The translations under genes and the position numbers were made by a program. Shown here piece after piece: positions 9,687 through 19,141 of a stretch of 64,000 nt of DNA; positions within the stretch are counted from its first letter, which is position 1, and the number at the start of each line of letters is the position of its first letter. The stretch is from Bradyrhizobium sp. CB1717 (GTDB lineage: Bacteria > Pseudomonadota > Alphaproteobacteria > Rhizobiales > Xanthobacteraceae): the NCBI RefSeq assembly GCF_029714325.1, contig NZ_CP121666.1, positions 8,215,001-8,279,000 of the forward strand, in the 5' to 3' direction. Under the pieces are notes generated by a model. The model saw nothing but the letters and a program-made list of their open reading frames with translations. It was not told the DNA's origin and ran no database searches.

Positions 9687-9826
9687 TGCCGGCTGTAGCG
9701 CTTGCGGTGCGCTGCGGCTCACTCGCGCGGTAAGGGAGTAACCGGGCCCTGCGGCCTTTCGCCCGGTTTCACAAAACTGCAATATGCCATCCGCATAAGG
9801 CGTGCGTCCGCTAACAGGAGACGCAC

Positions 9827-11182
9827 ATGCGCGCGACTTTTCTCAGCACCGTCGCAACGATCATTCTCACCGCGAGCAGCGCGCTCGCGCAGAGCGAGGG
9901 CGAATTCCCGGCCAAGCTCGCCGGCCACGTGGTGATGCCGGCCGCCACCTTCATCGACGCGCCGGCGGATGCGCCCGCCGATCTCAAGACATCGGGCAAG
10001 TACACCACGGGAAAACGCGTCGACGCGCTCGGCACCGTCATGGGCAAGTCCTATGAGCGTCCGACCGGCGTGTCGCTGCCGTTCAAGGGCCAGCCGCTGC
10101 AGGGCCATTCCGGCATCAAGCACATGCCCGACGGCAGCTACTGGGTCATCACCGACAACGGCATGGGCGCACGCGCGAACTCGCCGGATTCGATGCTGTA
10201 CCTGAACCGCTACAAGATGGACTGGGCGAACAGCAAGATCGAGCGCCAGGAGACCATCTTCCTGCACGACCCCGACAAGAAGGTCCCCTTCCGCATCGTG
10301 CATGAGGACACCCAGAAGCGTTACCTCACCGGCTCGGACTTCGACACCGAGGGTTTTCAGATCATCGGCGACACATTCTGGATCGGCGACGAGTTCGGCC
10401 CCTACATCCTGAAGGCGGACAAGACCGGAAAAATCCTCGCCGTGTTCGAGACGGTTGCCGACGGCAAGCCGGTGCGCTCGCCGGACAACTGGGCCGTCGC
10501 GACGCCGGGCGCGCCCGGCGCGACCTACACCAACGTCAATCTCCGCCGCTCCAAGGGCTATGAGGGCTTCGCCGCGTCGAAGGACGGCAAGTTCCTCTAC
10601 GGCCTGCTCGAGGGGCCGCTGTGGGATGCCGACAAGAAGGACTGGGAGAAGGTCGACGGCAAGGAAGCTTCCCGCATCCTGGAATTCGACGTCGCTGCCG
10701 AGAAGTTCACCGGCCGCTACTGGCAATATGTGTTCGAGCAGAACGGCAACGCCATCGGCGACTTCAACATGATCGACCCGACGGCTGGCCTCATCATCGA
10801 GCGCGACAATGGCGAAGGCACCGCCGACAAGGCCTGTCCGCAAGGCCAGCGCGGCGAGAACTGCTTCCCCGACCTCGCCAAGTTCAAGCGCGTCTACAAG
10901 ATCGAGCTCTCCGACGCCAATGTCGGCAAGCCCGTGCGCAAGATCGGCTATATCGACCTGATGAAGATCCAGGACCCCGACAAGAAGGCGAAGAAGCCGC
11001 TGAATGACGGCGTCTACACCTTCCCGTTCTTCACCATCGAGAACGTCGATCGCGTCGACGACACCCACATCATCGTCGGCAACGACAACAATCTGCCGTT
11101 CTCGTCCAGCCGCGACCCCAACAAGGCCGATGACGACGAGTTCATGCTGCTCGAAGTCGCCGACTTCCTGAAGGCGAAGTAA
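9827..11182 (+). CDS. Secreted phytase-like / esterase-like domain protein
   Basis: 451 aa with a clear Sec signal peptide (hydrophobic residues 7-20, cleavage after ALAQ). The mature region matches the phytase-like beta-propeller family (PF13449 type). Typical stretches are GHSGIKHMPDGSYWVITDNG near residue 100, DFDTEGFQI with DTFWIGDEFGPYIL, a later YEGFAASKDGKFLYGLLEG, and the C-terminal VDDTHIIVGNDNNLPFSSS. Members are periplasmic or extracellular and have been linked to phosphoester hydrolysis mostly by fold. RBS AGGAGA is 5-6 bases upstream. A hairpin terminator separates it from the convergent tonB gene. Confidence 0.85.
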   Translation: MRATFLSTVATIILTASSALAQSEGEFPAKLAGHVVMPAATFIDAPADAPADLKTSGKYTTGKRVDALGTVMGKSYERPTGVSLPFKGQPLQGHSGIKHMPDGSYWVITDNGMGARANSPDSMLYLNRYKMDWANSKIERQETIFLHDPDKKVPFRIVHEDTQKRYLTGSDFDTEGFQIIGDTFWIGDEFGPYILKADKTGKILAVFETVADGKPVRSPDNWAVATPGAPGATYTNVNLRRSKGYEGFAASKDGKFLYGLLEGPLWDADKKDWEKVDGKEASRILEFDVAAEKFTGRYWQYVFEQNGNAIGDFNMIDPTAGLIIERDNGEGTADKACPQGQRGENCFPDLAKFKRVYKIELSDANVGKPVRKIGYIDLMKIQDPDKKAKKPLNDGVYTFPFFTIENVDRVDDTHIIVGNDNNLPFSSSRDPNKADDDEFMLLEVADFLKAK

Positions 11183-11193
11183 GGCGCCGCTCT

Positions 11194-11222
11194 CTCCTCT
11201 CCCGCCTTGCGCGGGGGAGGAG
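11194..11222. terminator. Hairpin between convergent genes
   Basis: CTCCTCTCCCGC and GCGGGGGAGGAG pair around a short loop, 11 bases after the phytase-like stop and 5 bases before the tonB stop on the other strand. The position fits a bidirectional terminator, although there is no clear T-run. Confidence 0.5.
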
Positions 11223-11227
11223 CCCGG

Positions 11228-12055
11228 TCACCTCCCGAAGATCACCGGGATGTTGATGGGGACCGTCGCATAGGTGATCTCGGGCGGCATCGCCGGAAAT
11301 GGTTGCGCCTGACGCATCATTGCCGAGGCCTGGGCGTCGAGCGCCGCAACGCCCGACGATCCGCTGACGCGGCTGGACAGCACCTGGCCGCCGCGGCCGA
11401 GCGTGAAGCCCAGCCTGACGACACCTTTCTGACCATTGGCACTTGCCGGATACTGGTGGAAGCGCATCAGGTGCGCCCGGACGCGCTGGTAATAGGTCGC
11501 CATCGCGGAAGCGACCGCGCCCGCACTCACGGCGGAGGCCAGCGGGGCCTGGCGTTCCGCACGCGGCGGCGCGCTGGTGCGGGGAGCGGGCGGCGCCTCC
11601 GACGGCTTCCGAGCGTCGGGGCGCACCACCCTGGGCTTTACCGGCGCCGGCTTCTCCACGGGCTCAATTTTCGCAGGCTCAGGCTTCGGCGGACTTGGCT
11701 CGAGCTTCTGCTCCGGCGGCGCAACCACATCCGGCTTTTCCTGCGGCGGTGTCGGTGCAAGCATCTCTTCGACCGCCTGCTGCTGCACCGGCTCGGGCGG
11801 CGACGCATCCGCCTGCTCCATCACCGGTCCCGGCGCGATATCCAGCGGCGTCGATTGCGGCGCCGACGTCTCCGGCGTCATGTCGATGAGGATCGCCGGC
11901 ATGTTGACGCCCTGGTCCGGCACCTGCTTCAGCCAATTCATCGCAAGCAGTGCGACAGCAAGATGCAACGCCACGATCACCATCGCCGACATGCCCCAGC
12001 GCGCGGTTTCGCGTCCGCCGGGCGGTTCGTGCAAGGCAAAGGCGTTCGCGGCCAT
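11228..12055 (-). CDS. tonB: TonB-family energy transducer
   Basis: 275 aa. A single N-terminal membrane anchor (about residues 21-41, after an unusually long cytoplasmic start), a long Pro/Glu/Lys-rich periplasmic spacer (many PEP, EPSPPKPEPAK segments, about 60-150), and a C-terminal TonB domain of about 85 residues (YYQRVRAHLMRFHQYPAS, GVVRLGFTLGRGGQVLSSRV). It carries proton-motive energy from ExbBD to outer-membrane receptors, here most likely HmuR. Its ATG overlaps the exbD stop (ATGA), so the genes are translationally coupled. It is the last gene of the run hmuQ-hutX-exbB-exbD-tonB. Confidence 0.92.
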   Translation of the reverse strand: MAANAFALHEPPGGRETARWGMSAMVIVALHLAVALLAMNWLKQVPDQGVNMPAILIDMTPETSAPQSTPLDIAPGPVMEQADASPPEPVQQQAVEEMLAPTPPQEKPDVVAPPEQKLEPSPPKPEPAKIEPVEKPAPVKPRVVRPDARKPSEAPPAPRTSAPPRAERQAPLASAVSAGAVASAMATYYQRVRAHLMRFHQYPASANGQKGVVRLGFTLGRGGQVLSSRVSGSSGVAALDAQASAMMRQAQPFPAMPPEITYATVPINIPVIFGR

Positions 12056-12495
12056 CAGCTGCGTCCGTCGAGGCCGACCAGAGCGACCTTGAGATAGCCG
12101 GCATTGCGCAAGGTGTTCATCACCTCCATCAGGTCGCCATAGCTCACGGCCTTGTCGGCGCGGAGATAGATGCGTTCGTCCTTACGGCCCCTGGTTGCGG
12201 CGTCGAGCGCGTTGACGAGACCATCGCGGGTCATTCTGTCCTCGCCGACTGCAACGGTGAGATCCGGCTTCACCGTCACGAAGGTCGGCTTGTCCGGCCG
12301 CGGCTGCGGTTCGGCCGCGGTCGCGGGCAGCTCGACGCCGATGTCGACGGTGGCGAGCGGAGCTGCCACCATGAAGATGATCAGCAGCACCAGCATCACG
12401 TCGATGAACGGCGTGACGTTGATCTCATGGGTGACGTCGAGATCACCGGGGTCGCCGCGCTTGAGCAGCGAACGTGCGCCGAGCTTCGCAGCCAT
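12055..12495 (-). CDS. exbD: Biopolymer transport protein ExbD
   Basis: 146 aa. One membrane segment near residues 26-46 (NVTPFIDVMLVLLIIFMVAA), with the conserved Asp of FIDVMLVLL that carries protons. The rest is a periplasmic domain with PDLTVAVGEDRMTRDGLVNAL and YGDLMEVMNTLRNAGYLKVALV, as expected for ExbD/TolR. It starts 3 bases after the exbB stop and overlaps tonB. It belongs to the energising complex ExbB-ExbD-TonB in the inner membrane. Confidence 0.94.
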   Translation of the reverse strand: MAAKLGARSLLKRGDPGDLDVTHEINVTPFIDVMLVLLIIFMVAAPLATVDIGVELPATAAEPQPRPDKPTFVTVKPDLTVAVGEDRMTRDGLVNALDAATRGRKDERIYLRADKAVSYGDLMEVMNTLRNAGYLKVALVGLDGRS

Positions 12496-12498
12496 GGC

Positions 12499-13275
<777 letters not shown>

Positions 13276-13298
13276 CCTGATCTCCCGACAGAAAGAAA

Positions 13299-13802
13299 CT
13301 ACGCCACGATCCGATCTGCGAGCTGACGGAACCGCAGCAGCTGGTCGCTGCGCAGCGCGCGGGTCTCGTCGCGGCCGACGAACACCTTGAACATGATGCC
13401 GCCGGCGGCATTGACGAAGGCGATGAAGGCGGACGTCTTGCCCATGAAGGGCCGCTCGACGAACGCAACGGCCGCGCAACGCTCGTGGCGGAGATGACCG
13501 TGCAATCCCTTCGGCTGCATCAGGTTGAAATAGCCGCGACCGATCTCGCCCGTGGGAATTGCGCCCGTGAACTCGAAGATCGCGTCATCCGTGTGGACGA
13601 TCAGCGTCACCTCGCCCCATTCCGCGATGTCCTGCATGGCAGCGGCGAAATGCTCGCCGCTGCCGATGCGCACCATGGACGGCGGCAGCGCCTCGATCAC
13701 CGCACGCGGTGTGACCTTGCGCTCGCGCGCAACGTCCTCAATCACCGCGCCGGGATTGTCGGCCATGTATGCCTTGAGATCGGCGAGATCGGTGCTCAGC
13801 AT
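13299..13802 (-). CDS. hutX: Heme utilisation cytosolic carrier protein HutX
   Basis: 167 aa, full-length for HutX/HuvX. Family motifs are MVRIGSGEHFAAAMQDIAEW, GEVTLIVHTDDAIFEFTG, GRGYFNLMQPKGLHGHLRHE and the C-terminal GGIMFKVFVGRDETRALRSD. HutX proteins bind heme in the cytoplasm and pass it to degrading or storage partners. RBS AAAGGAAG lies about 7 bases before ATG. It sits between hmuQ and exbB, with 31- and 23-base gaps, suggesting one transcript. In the B. japonicum-type locus this position is held by a heme-handling gene. Confidence 0.9.
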   Translation of the reverse strand: MLSTDLADLKAYMADNPGAVIEDVARERKVTPRAVIEALPPSMVRIGSGEHFAAAMQDIAEWGEVTLIVHTDDAIFEFTGAIPTGEIGRGYFNLMQPKGLHGHLRHERCAAVAFVERPFMGKTSAFIAFVNAAGGIMFKVFVGRDETRALRSDQLLRFRQLADRIVA

Positions 13803-13833
13803 GTCCGGCTTCCTTTCGTGATCGGCCGCGGTC

Positions 13834-14169
13834 TCAAGCGGCTGCGTTCGCCTTGCGCTCGGTCATGATGACCTCGAACCCTTCGAACTTGGGATGGCCG
13901 AGATAGAGGCTTTCGCCGGTCTTGTTGTCTGCACGCGCATGCGCGCGGCGGAATTCCTCCGAACGCGTCCAGGCCTCGAAGGCCGCCTTGTCGATCCACA
14001 CCGTGTGCGAGGAATACAGCGTATGGTCCTCGGCGACCGGCCCCTTGAGCAGATGGAATTCGACGAAGCCGGCCATGCTGCCGAGATAGGATTCGCGGGT
14101 GCGCCAGACGGTCTCGAACGCGGCTTCCGAGCCGAGCTTCACCTGGAAACGATTCATGGCGATGAACAT
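13834..14169 (-). CDS. hmuQ: HmuQ-type heme-degrading monooxygenase
   Basis: 111 aa with one antibiotic-biosynthesis-monooxygenase (ferredoxin-like) domain. Residues match the IsdG/HmuQ heme-degrading triad: Asn6 (FIAMNRFQV), Trp67 (AAFEAW) and His77 (EEFRRAHARAD). HmuQ of B. japonicum cleaves heme to biliverdin and releases iron, which fits its place beside the heme uptake genes. RBS AAGGAGAG is about 7 bases upstream of ATG 14169. A perfect 14-bp direct repeat lies just upstream. It may be transcribed with or independently of hmuR, whose stop is 116 bases upstream. Confidence 0.9.
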   Translation of the reverse strand: MFIAMNRFQVKLGSEAAFETVWRTRESYLGSMAGFVEFHLLKGPVAEDHTLYSSHTVWIDKAAFEAWTRSEEFRRAHARADNKTGESLYLGHPKFEGFEVIMTERKANAAA

Positions 14170-14183
14170 AAAGGTCTCTCCTT

Positions 14184-14214
14184 GTTATCAAGACGAACGC
14201 GTTATCAAGACGAA
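14184..14214. repeat. Perfect 14-bp direct repeat upstream of hmuQ
   Basis: GTTATCAAGACGAA occurs at 14184-14197 and again at 14201-14214, separated by CGC (period 17). It lies between the hmuR stop and the hmuQ RBS. It could be a regulator site or a small slippage duplication. Confidence 0.7.
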
Positions 14215-14285
14215 AACGCACTGAGGCCGCGCTGGAGCATCAGCGCGGCCCGGCGCAAGTTCATGGTGTGGCGGCGCCTTCCGGC

Positions 14286-16628
14286 CTACGCACCTCCGAA
14301 GTGGATCTTCATGCCGGCCTTGTAGACCCTGCCCGGTCCCGGGCTCGACCACAGCACGTCGTTCTGCGTGGTGCCGTCGGCCGAGGCGCCGGGAATGGCA
14401 TAAGGCCGGTAGTACTGGTTCAGGAGATTGTCGATCGACGCCGAGAGCACGATGTCCTTGGTCGCGTTGTAGGTCAGGTACAGGTTGACGAGCTCGTACC
14501 CGGTCGCCGGCAGATAGCCAGCGGGCACATCGTTGTTGGGACCGAACGAGGCCCACTGCGCCGTGAGGATCAGCGTGCGATCGAGCAGGCGGACACCGCC
14601 GGTCGTGACGACCTTGCGCGGGGTGATGGTCGCGAGCCCGACATTGGTGACTGCATTCTTGCCCTGGATGTAGTGGCCGGCGACACCGACGAACCAGTTG
14701 CCGGCGTCGTACATCGTCTCCGCCTCGAAGCCCTGGATGCGGGCCTGCGCGATGTTCTGATACTGGTAGTACTGCGCGAACGAGCCGACGCCCGGGAACG
14801 TCACGAATCCGAACGAGACGAGGTCGATGTAGTCGCTGACGTCGTTGCGGAACAGGTTGATCTTGCCGCGGAAAGAGTCGGACGCGGTGAAGATGTTGTC
14901 GTACTTCAGATTGAAGCCGACTTCCTTGTTTTTGCCGACCTCGGGACGGAGGTTCGGGTTGGGCAGGAAGCAGAACAGGCCGACGGTGCCGTCGGGACAG
15001 GGGAAGAGAGCCGGTCCGCCACCGGTCGCGTGAGCGCCGGAGATCACGGTCTCGGTGATCGACGGGGCACGATAGCCTTCGGCATAACTCACATAAGGCT
15101 GGAAGCCCGGGACCGGCGTGACGCCGAGCGTGATCTTCGGCGAGAAGCGGTCGCCGCTGCCATTGGTCTTGCCCGATTCCAGGTCGTAGCGGTCGTAGCG
15201 AATCGCGCTCACTGCCTCGAACCAGGTGCCGTAGTTCTGCTTCAGCTGAAGGAAGCCGCCCGACACGGTGCGGATGCCGCTCGGCGTGGTGATGTTGGAG
15301 TTGCCGCGGCTGTCGGTCGTGATCACGTCATCCTGGAAGGCATCGAAGCCCACGGTGAGTGCATTGCGCCAGTCGCCGACGTTGAAGCGCGTGGTGTTGT
15401 TCGCGTCGATGCCGTACGTATTGAGGACATAGCCACGCTTGTCGCCGACACAGCCGGAGATGTTGTTGCCGAAATTGCCGGTGCCGCACAAGGCCGCGCC
15501 CGACGTCGAATAGTGATAGGTCTTGGTCTGGTCGTTATCGACGCGATTGCCGTAGACCGACATGTGCCAGTCGAACAGATTGTCGCTCGGCAGCGCGTAA
15601 TTCCAGGTGATCGTGCCGGTGTAGTTCTTGGCGTCGGAGGCGTAGACCGACGAGCCCTGATAGAGCGCGCGCTGGGCTGCGGTCGCCACCGGCCCTCTGT
15701 TGAACTGGCCGATATCGTATTGATAGTCCTGGAAGATAGCGCCGAACTTGACCTCGTGGCCGAGCGCGGGCCGGACGTTGAGCTTCATCAGGCCGGCCTC
15801 GACCTGGTTGCCGGTATTGCCGATCTCGGTGCCGTTGCCGTCCTTGTAATTGCCTTGCGTGCGGTAGACCGCGCCGCCGAAGATATCGACGTCGGGCGTG
15901 GCGCGCACGCCGCCGAACACCGAGCCGAGACCGCGATTGTTGTTGGAGCCGTAGGAACCCGAGAGATCGACGCCCCAGCGCTCGCCGGGACGCAGCACGT
16001 CCTCGATGTCCTTGGTGCGGAACGAGACCAGGCCGCCGATCGCGCCGGAGCCGTAGATGTTCGCGGTCGGGCCCCGCACCACGTCGACGCCGCCGATCAA
16101 TTCAGGATCGAGGAAGAAGGAGCCGTTGGCGTTGTGACCGGTGCGCTGATAGTTCTGCCGCGCGCCGTCGACGACCACCGCAACGCGCCCGAACTCCTGC
16201 AAGCCGCGGATATTGATGACTGTCGCCGGATCGTCGCCGCGCTCCTGGAACGACACGCCGGGAATGGCGTAGAAGATATCCGACAGCCGGTTCGGCTGGA
16301 GCCCCTGGATCTTCTCGAGCGTCACGGTGCTGACCGGCGCGAGCGAGTCGATCGCACGCTCCTCGATCTTCGTTGCCGCAACCGTAATCGCGTCGAGCGT
16401 CTGAACGGGTGCAGCGCCACCGGCCTGCGCGCGGGCATTCAGGACTTCAGGCGTTGCTTGCTGGGCGGCTTGCGGCTTGGACGGCTTGCGCTTGGCCTGC
16501 TTCGGGGACGCGTTTTCAGCCTGCGGCGATGCGGTCTGCGCAAACCCGCTTGCCGGCAGCACTGCCGCAATTGAAACCACCGACGCGCCCAAAATCAGGG
16601 CGCGCGAATACCTAGCCCCGTCAGCCAT
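14286..16628 (-). CDS. hmuR: TonB-dependent outer-membrane heme receptor HmuR
   Basis: 780 aa from ATG 16628 (GGGGCTGAT upstream). It has a signal peptide to about residue 31 (SGFAQTAS), a Gln/Lys-rich linker, a TonB box-like LDAITVAATK near residue 75, the plug domain (VRGPTANIYGSGAIGGLVSF) and a 22-strand barrel. Heme-receptor signatures are present: YRAP (FRAP-type) in SYAEGYRAPSITE and NPNL in FLPNPNLRPEVGKN. It resembles the hemoglobin/transferrin/lactoferrin receptor family and delivers heme to HmuT using TonB-ExbBD. It is divergent from hmuP-hmuTUV, with a palindromic Irr-box-like element in between. Confidence 0.94.
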   Translation of the reverse strand: MADGARYSRALILGASVVSIAAVLPASGFAQTASPQAENASPKQAKRKPSKPQAAQQATPEVLNARAQAGGAAPVQTLDAITVAATKIEERAIDSLAPVSTVTLEKIQGLQPNRLSDIFYAIPGVSFQERGDDPATVINIRGLQEFGRVAVVVDGARQNYQRTGHNANGSFFLDPELIGGVDVVRGPTANIYGSGAIGGLVSFRTKDIEDVLRPGERWGVDLSGSYGSNNNRGLGSVFGGVRATPDVDIFGGAVYRTQGNYKDGNGTEIGNTGNQVEAGLMKLNVRPALGHEVKFGAIFQDYQYDIGQFNRGPVATAAQRALYQGSSVYASDAKNYTGTITWNYALPSDNLFDWHMSVYGNRVDNDQTKTYHYSTSGAALCGTGNFGNNISGCVGDKRGYVLNTYGIDANNTTRFNVGDWRNALTVGFDAFQDDVITTDSRGNSNITTPSGIRTVSGGFLQLKQNYGTWFEAVSAIRYDRYDLESGKTNGSGDRFSPKITLGVTPVPGFQPYVSYAEGYRAPSITETVISGAHATGGGPALFPCPDGTVGLFCFLPNPNLRPEVGKNKEVGFNLKYDNIFTASDSFRGKINLFRNDVSDYIDLVSFGFVTFPGVGSFAQYYQYQNIAQARIQGFEAETMYDAGNWFVGVAGHYIQGKNAVTNVGLATITPRKVVTTGGVRLLDRTLILTAQWASFGPNNDVPAGYLPATGYELVNLYLTYNATKDIVLSASIDNLLNQYYRPYAIPGASADGTTQNDVLWSSPGPGRVYKAGMKIHFGGA

Positions 16629-16793
16629 ATCAGCCCCAGCCTGCACTTCACTTTTGTTTCGGTGTCTTCTGGCTGGCGTGCCCCGCTTAAAGCGGCGACT
16701 GGCTGGCTGATTTTCTCAAGGCGCGGACAAGCCGTCCGCTGCCATATTTGGTTACGTGGCAACACTCTGACGGTCAATGACGCCGGGTTGCAG

Positions 16794-16810
16794 TTTATAT
16801 CAATTGTAAA
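16794..16810. promoter_or_regulatory. Irr/ICE-type iron operator candidate
   Basis: TTTATATCAATTGTAAA is a 17-bp imperfect palindrome matching 11 of 14 fixed positions of the rhizobial Irr box TTTAGAANNNTTCTAAA. It lies between divergent hmuR and hmuP, where B. japonicum carries its iron control element. Hexamers AGCATC (16855-16860) and CGCATC (16875-16880), similar to the TGCATC hexamer described for that element, lie on the hmuP side. Assignment to Irr is inference. Confidence 0.55.
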
Positions 16811-16889
16811 TTGCCGCCGTTGGAATGCGCCTGATGCCGCCTATACAAGCAGGCAGCATCTGAATTTACGAAAGCGCATCACACCCAAT

Positions 16890-17096
16890 ATGTCGGCAAC
16901 ATCAGGAGACGATGGCGGCGATGCGGCAGGGCCGACGCAAAGCCCTTCTGCAACAACGAGAACTCTCACCATGCGCGGAAGCCGGATCGACAGCCGCGAG
17001 CTGTTTGCGCATGAGCGCGAGATCATCATCGCACATGGCGAGGACAACTATCGGCTTCGCCTGACCTCGCAGAACAAGCTGATCCTGACGAAGTAA
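16890..17096 (+). CDS. hmuP: Hemin uptake protein HmuP/HemP
   Basis: 68 aa from ATG 16890, or 41 aa from the internal ATG 16971; neither start has a strong RBS. The conserved part is the C-terminal 40 residues: IDSRELFAHEREIIIAHGED followed by YRLRLTSQNKLILTK, the HemP family signature ending in LILTK. HmuP in B. japonicum acts with Irr as a coactivator of heme-uptake genes at the hmuR promoter, so this small gene may control its divergent neighbour. It is 6 bases from hmuT, so likely co-transcribed with hmuTUV. An out-of-frame ATG with a better RBS (AGGAG, ATG 16912) precedes the conserved part. Confidence 0.88.
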   Translation: MSATSGDDGGDAAGPTQSPSATTRTLTMRGSRIDSRELFAHEREIIIAHGEDNYRLRLTSQNKLILTK

Positions 17097-17102
17097 CCTG
17101 CA

Positions 17103-18053
17103 ATGACATTTTGTCGCACCCTTGCAAACCTCGTGCTCACTGGCACCCTCGCGCTTGCGTCCAGCGCGCACGCCGCAGGCATCACGGTGCATGACGCGCG
17201 CAACCGCGACGTCACTGTCGCCGACTTCGCGCGCACGGTCTCGATCGGCGGCGCCATCACCGAAATCCTCTATGCGCTTGGACTGGAAAACCGGCTGGTC
17301 GGCGTCGACACCACGAGCCTTTATCCGGCGGCCGCGCTGCACGACAAACCCAACGTCGGCTACATGCGCCAGATCTCGGCCGAGGGCGTGCTCGGCCTCA
17401 ACCCGACGCTGATCCTCGCGATCCAGGGATCGGGCCCGCGCGAGACCATGGACATTCTGGAGACGGCGAAGGTGCCGCTGGTGCTGGTGCCCGAGACCTT
17501 CTCCGAGGAAGGATTGATCGAGAAGATCAAGCTGGTCGGCCACGCCATGGGCGTCGATGCGCGCGCCGAGTGCCTCAGCGCCGCGGTCGGTGCCGATCTC
17601 GCTCAGCTCCGCGCGTTGCGCGCCAAGGTGAAAAAGCCGGTGCGCGTGATGTTCGTGATGTCGCTCCAGAACGGGCGGGCGATGGTCGCCGGCCACAAGA
17701 CCGCGGCCGATGAGATCATCCAGCTCGCGGGCGCCGCCAACGCGGTCGATGATTACGACGGCTACAAGGTGATCGGCGACGAGGCGATCGTGGCCGCAAA
17801 GCCTGAATTCGTGCTGTCGATCGAGCGCGGCAAGGATTCGCTGCAGGCCGATGCGGTCTACACGCATCCTGGCTTCGCGTTGACGCCGGTCGCGGCCAAC
17901 AAGAGCTTCATCACGATGGACGGGCTCTATCTGCTCGGCTTCGGGCCGCGGACGGCGGCGGCGGCGCGCGATCTCTCGGTCAAGCTCTATCCGGCCCTGG
18001 CCGAGGGCGGCGCATTCACGTCGGCTCTGTCGGCGGCGAACTGCCGGCAATGA
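17103..18053 (+). CDS. hmuT: Heme ABC transporter periplasmic binding protein HmuT
   Basis: 316 aa with a Sec signal peptide (core residues 8-20, cleavage near SAHAAGI). The mature protein is a class III (BtuF-like) binding protein: SIGGAITEILYALGLENRLV near the start, TTSLYPAAALHDKPNVGYMR, and ALTPVAANKSFITMDGLYLLGFGPRTAAAA near the end. The Tyr in YPAA is at a position used to ligate heme in HmuT/ShuT proteins. It receives heme from HmuR and delivers it to HmuUV. The stop overlaps hmuU by 4 bases. Confidence 0.93.
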   Translation: MTFCRTLANLVLTGTLALASSAHAAGITVHDARNRDVTVADFARTVSIGGAITEILYALGLENRLVGVDTTSLYPAAALHDKPNVGYMRQISAEGVLGLNPTLILAIQGSGPRETMDILETAKVPLVLVPETFSEEGLIEKIKLVGHAMGVDARAECLSAAVGADLAQLRALRAKVKKPVRVMFVMSLQNGRAMVAGHKTAADEIIQLAGAANAVDDYDGYKVIGDEAIVAAKPEFVLSIERGKDSLQADAVYTHPGFALTPVAANKSFITMDGLYLLGFGPRTAAAARDLSVKLYPALAEGGAFTSALSAANCRQ

Positions 18054-19141
18054 GCGTGGCGGTCGGGACCGAGGCACGGAGCCTGCGACGACATGCAGGA
18101 CGTCGGTCCGCATCGTTCGCGATCCCTCTTCTGCTTGCGGTGCTGTTCGCCACCGCCATCGTCGCCCTGACGGTCGGCGCAGCCGGCATTCCGCTCTCCA
18201 GGCTGCCTGCCGCGCTGGGCTTCACCAGCAACACGACCGCCGATGCCATGACCGCGCGCGACCAGCTCGTGCTGTGGTCGATCCGCATCCCCCGCATCGC
18301 CGCGACCGCGATGGTCGGCGGCTTGCTCGCAGCGGCCGGCGCGATCATGCAAGGACTGTTTCGTAATCCGCTGGCCGATCCCGCCCTGGTCGGCGTCTCC
18401 AGCGGCGGCGCGCTCGCCGCCGCGAGCGCGATCGTGTTCACGGATTCACGCTTCGGTGAGGCGTTGCGCTTCCTGCAGACCGAGCTGCTGCCGCTCGCCG
18501 CCTTCGCGGGCTCGCTGGCGACCACCGCCATTCTCTACGGCATCTCCAGCCGCTCGGGGCGGACCTCGATCGCGATCTTCCTGCTTGCGGGTGTCGCCAT
18601 CACCGCGATCGGCAACGCAGGCATCGGGCTTCTCGTGTTCATCGCCGACGACCGCCAGCTGCGTGACATCACGTTCTGGATGCTGGGCTCCATGAGCGGC
18701 GCGACCTGGACCAAGGCCGCCGTGCTCGCGCCGGTTCTCGTCATCGGGCTCGGAGCCTTCGCCTTCATCGCGCGCGGTCTCGATCTGCTGGTGCTTGGCG
18801 AAGCCGACGCCTTTCACGGCGGCGTCGATGTCGAGCGCCTCAAGAAGATCTCGATCGTCATGGTCTCCGCCATGACCGGCGTTGCCGTGTCGATCAGCGG
18901 CGTGATCGGCTTCGTCGGCATCGTGGTGCCGCATCTGCTGCGCCTCGTCATTGGTCCTGCGCATCGGCTACTGCTGCCGGCCTCGGTGCTGCTCGGCGCG
19001 ATCCTGATGGTCGGCGCCGACACGCTGGCGCGCACCATCGTGGCACCGGCGGAGATGCCGATCGGCATTTTGACCGCCGCCGTCGGCGCACCGGTCTTCC
19101 TGGGCATCCTGCTGCGGCAGCGCAGGCTCGCCGCGCTATGA
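18050..19141 (+). CDS. hmuU: Heme ABC transporter permease HmuU
   Basis: 363 aa, FecCD/BtuC-type permease with about ten membrane segments. Typical motifs are RIPRIAATAMVGGLLAAAGA, MQGLFRNPLADPALVGVSSG and GFVGIVVPHLLRLVIGPAHR, the last being the coupling helix region near the C-terminus. A 35-residue basic cytoplasmic start precedes the first membrane segment. It overlaps hmuT (4 bases) and hmuV (4 bases), consistent with one operon and translational coupling. Confidence 0.94.
   Translation: MSVAVGTEARSLRRHAGRRSASFAIPLLLAVLFATAIVALTVGAAGIPLSRLPAALGFTSNTTADAMTARDQLVLWSIRIPRIAATAMVGGLLAAAGAIMQGLFRNPLADPALVGVSSGGALAAASAIVFTDSRFGEALRFLQTELLPLAAFAGSLATTAILYGISSRSGRTSIAIFLLAGVAITAIGNAGIGLLVFIADDRQLRDITFWMLGSMSGATWTKAAVLAPVLVIGLGAFAFIARGLDLLVLGEADAFHGGVDVERLKKISIVMVSAMTGVAVSISGVIGFVGIVVPHLLRLVIGPAHRLLLPASVLLGAILMVGADTLARTIVAPAEMPIGILTAAVGAPVFLGILLRQRRLAAL

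Noticed and set aside
14268..16574. 768-codon frame on the plus strand opposite hmuR
   Set aside because: No signal peptide or domain; opposite strand encodes a full TonB-dependent receptor with plug and barrel motifs.
16912..17070. Out-of-frame ORF with RBS AGGAG preceding the conserved part of hmuP
   Set aside because: The peptide has no similarity and overlaps the conserved HemP reading frame; an accidental start or at most a leader, not supported further.
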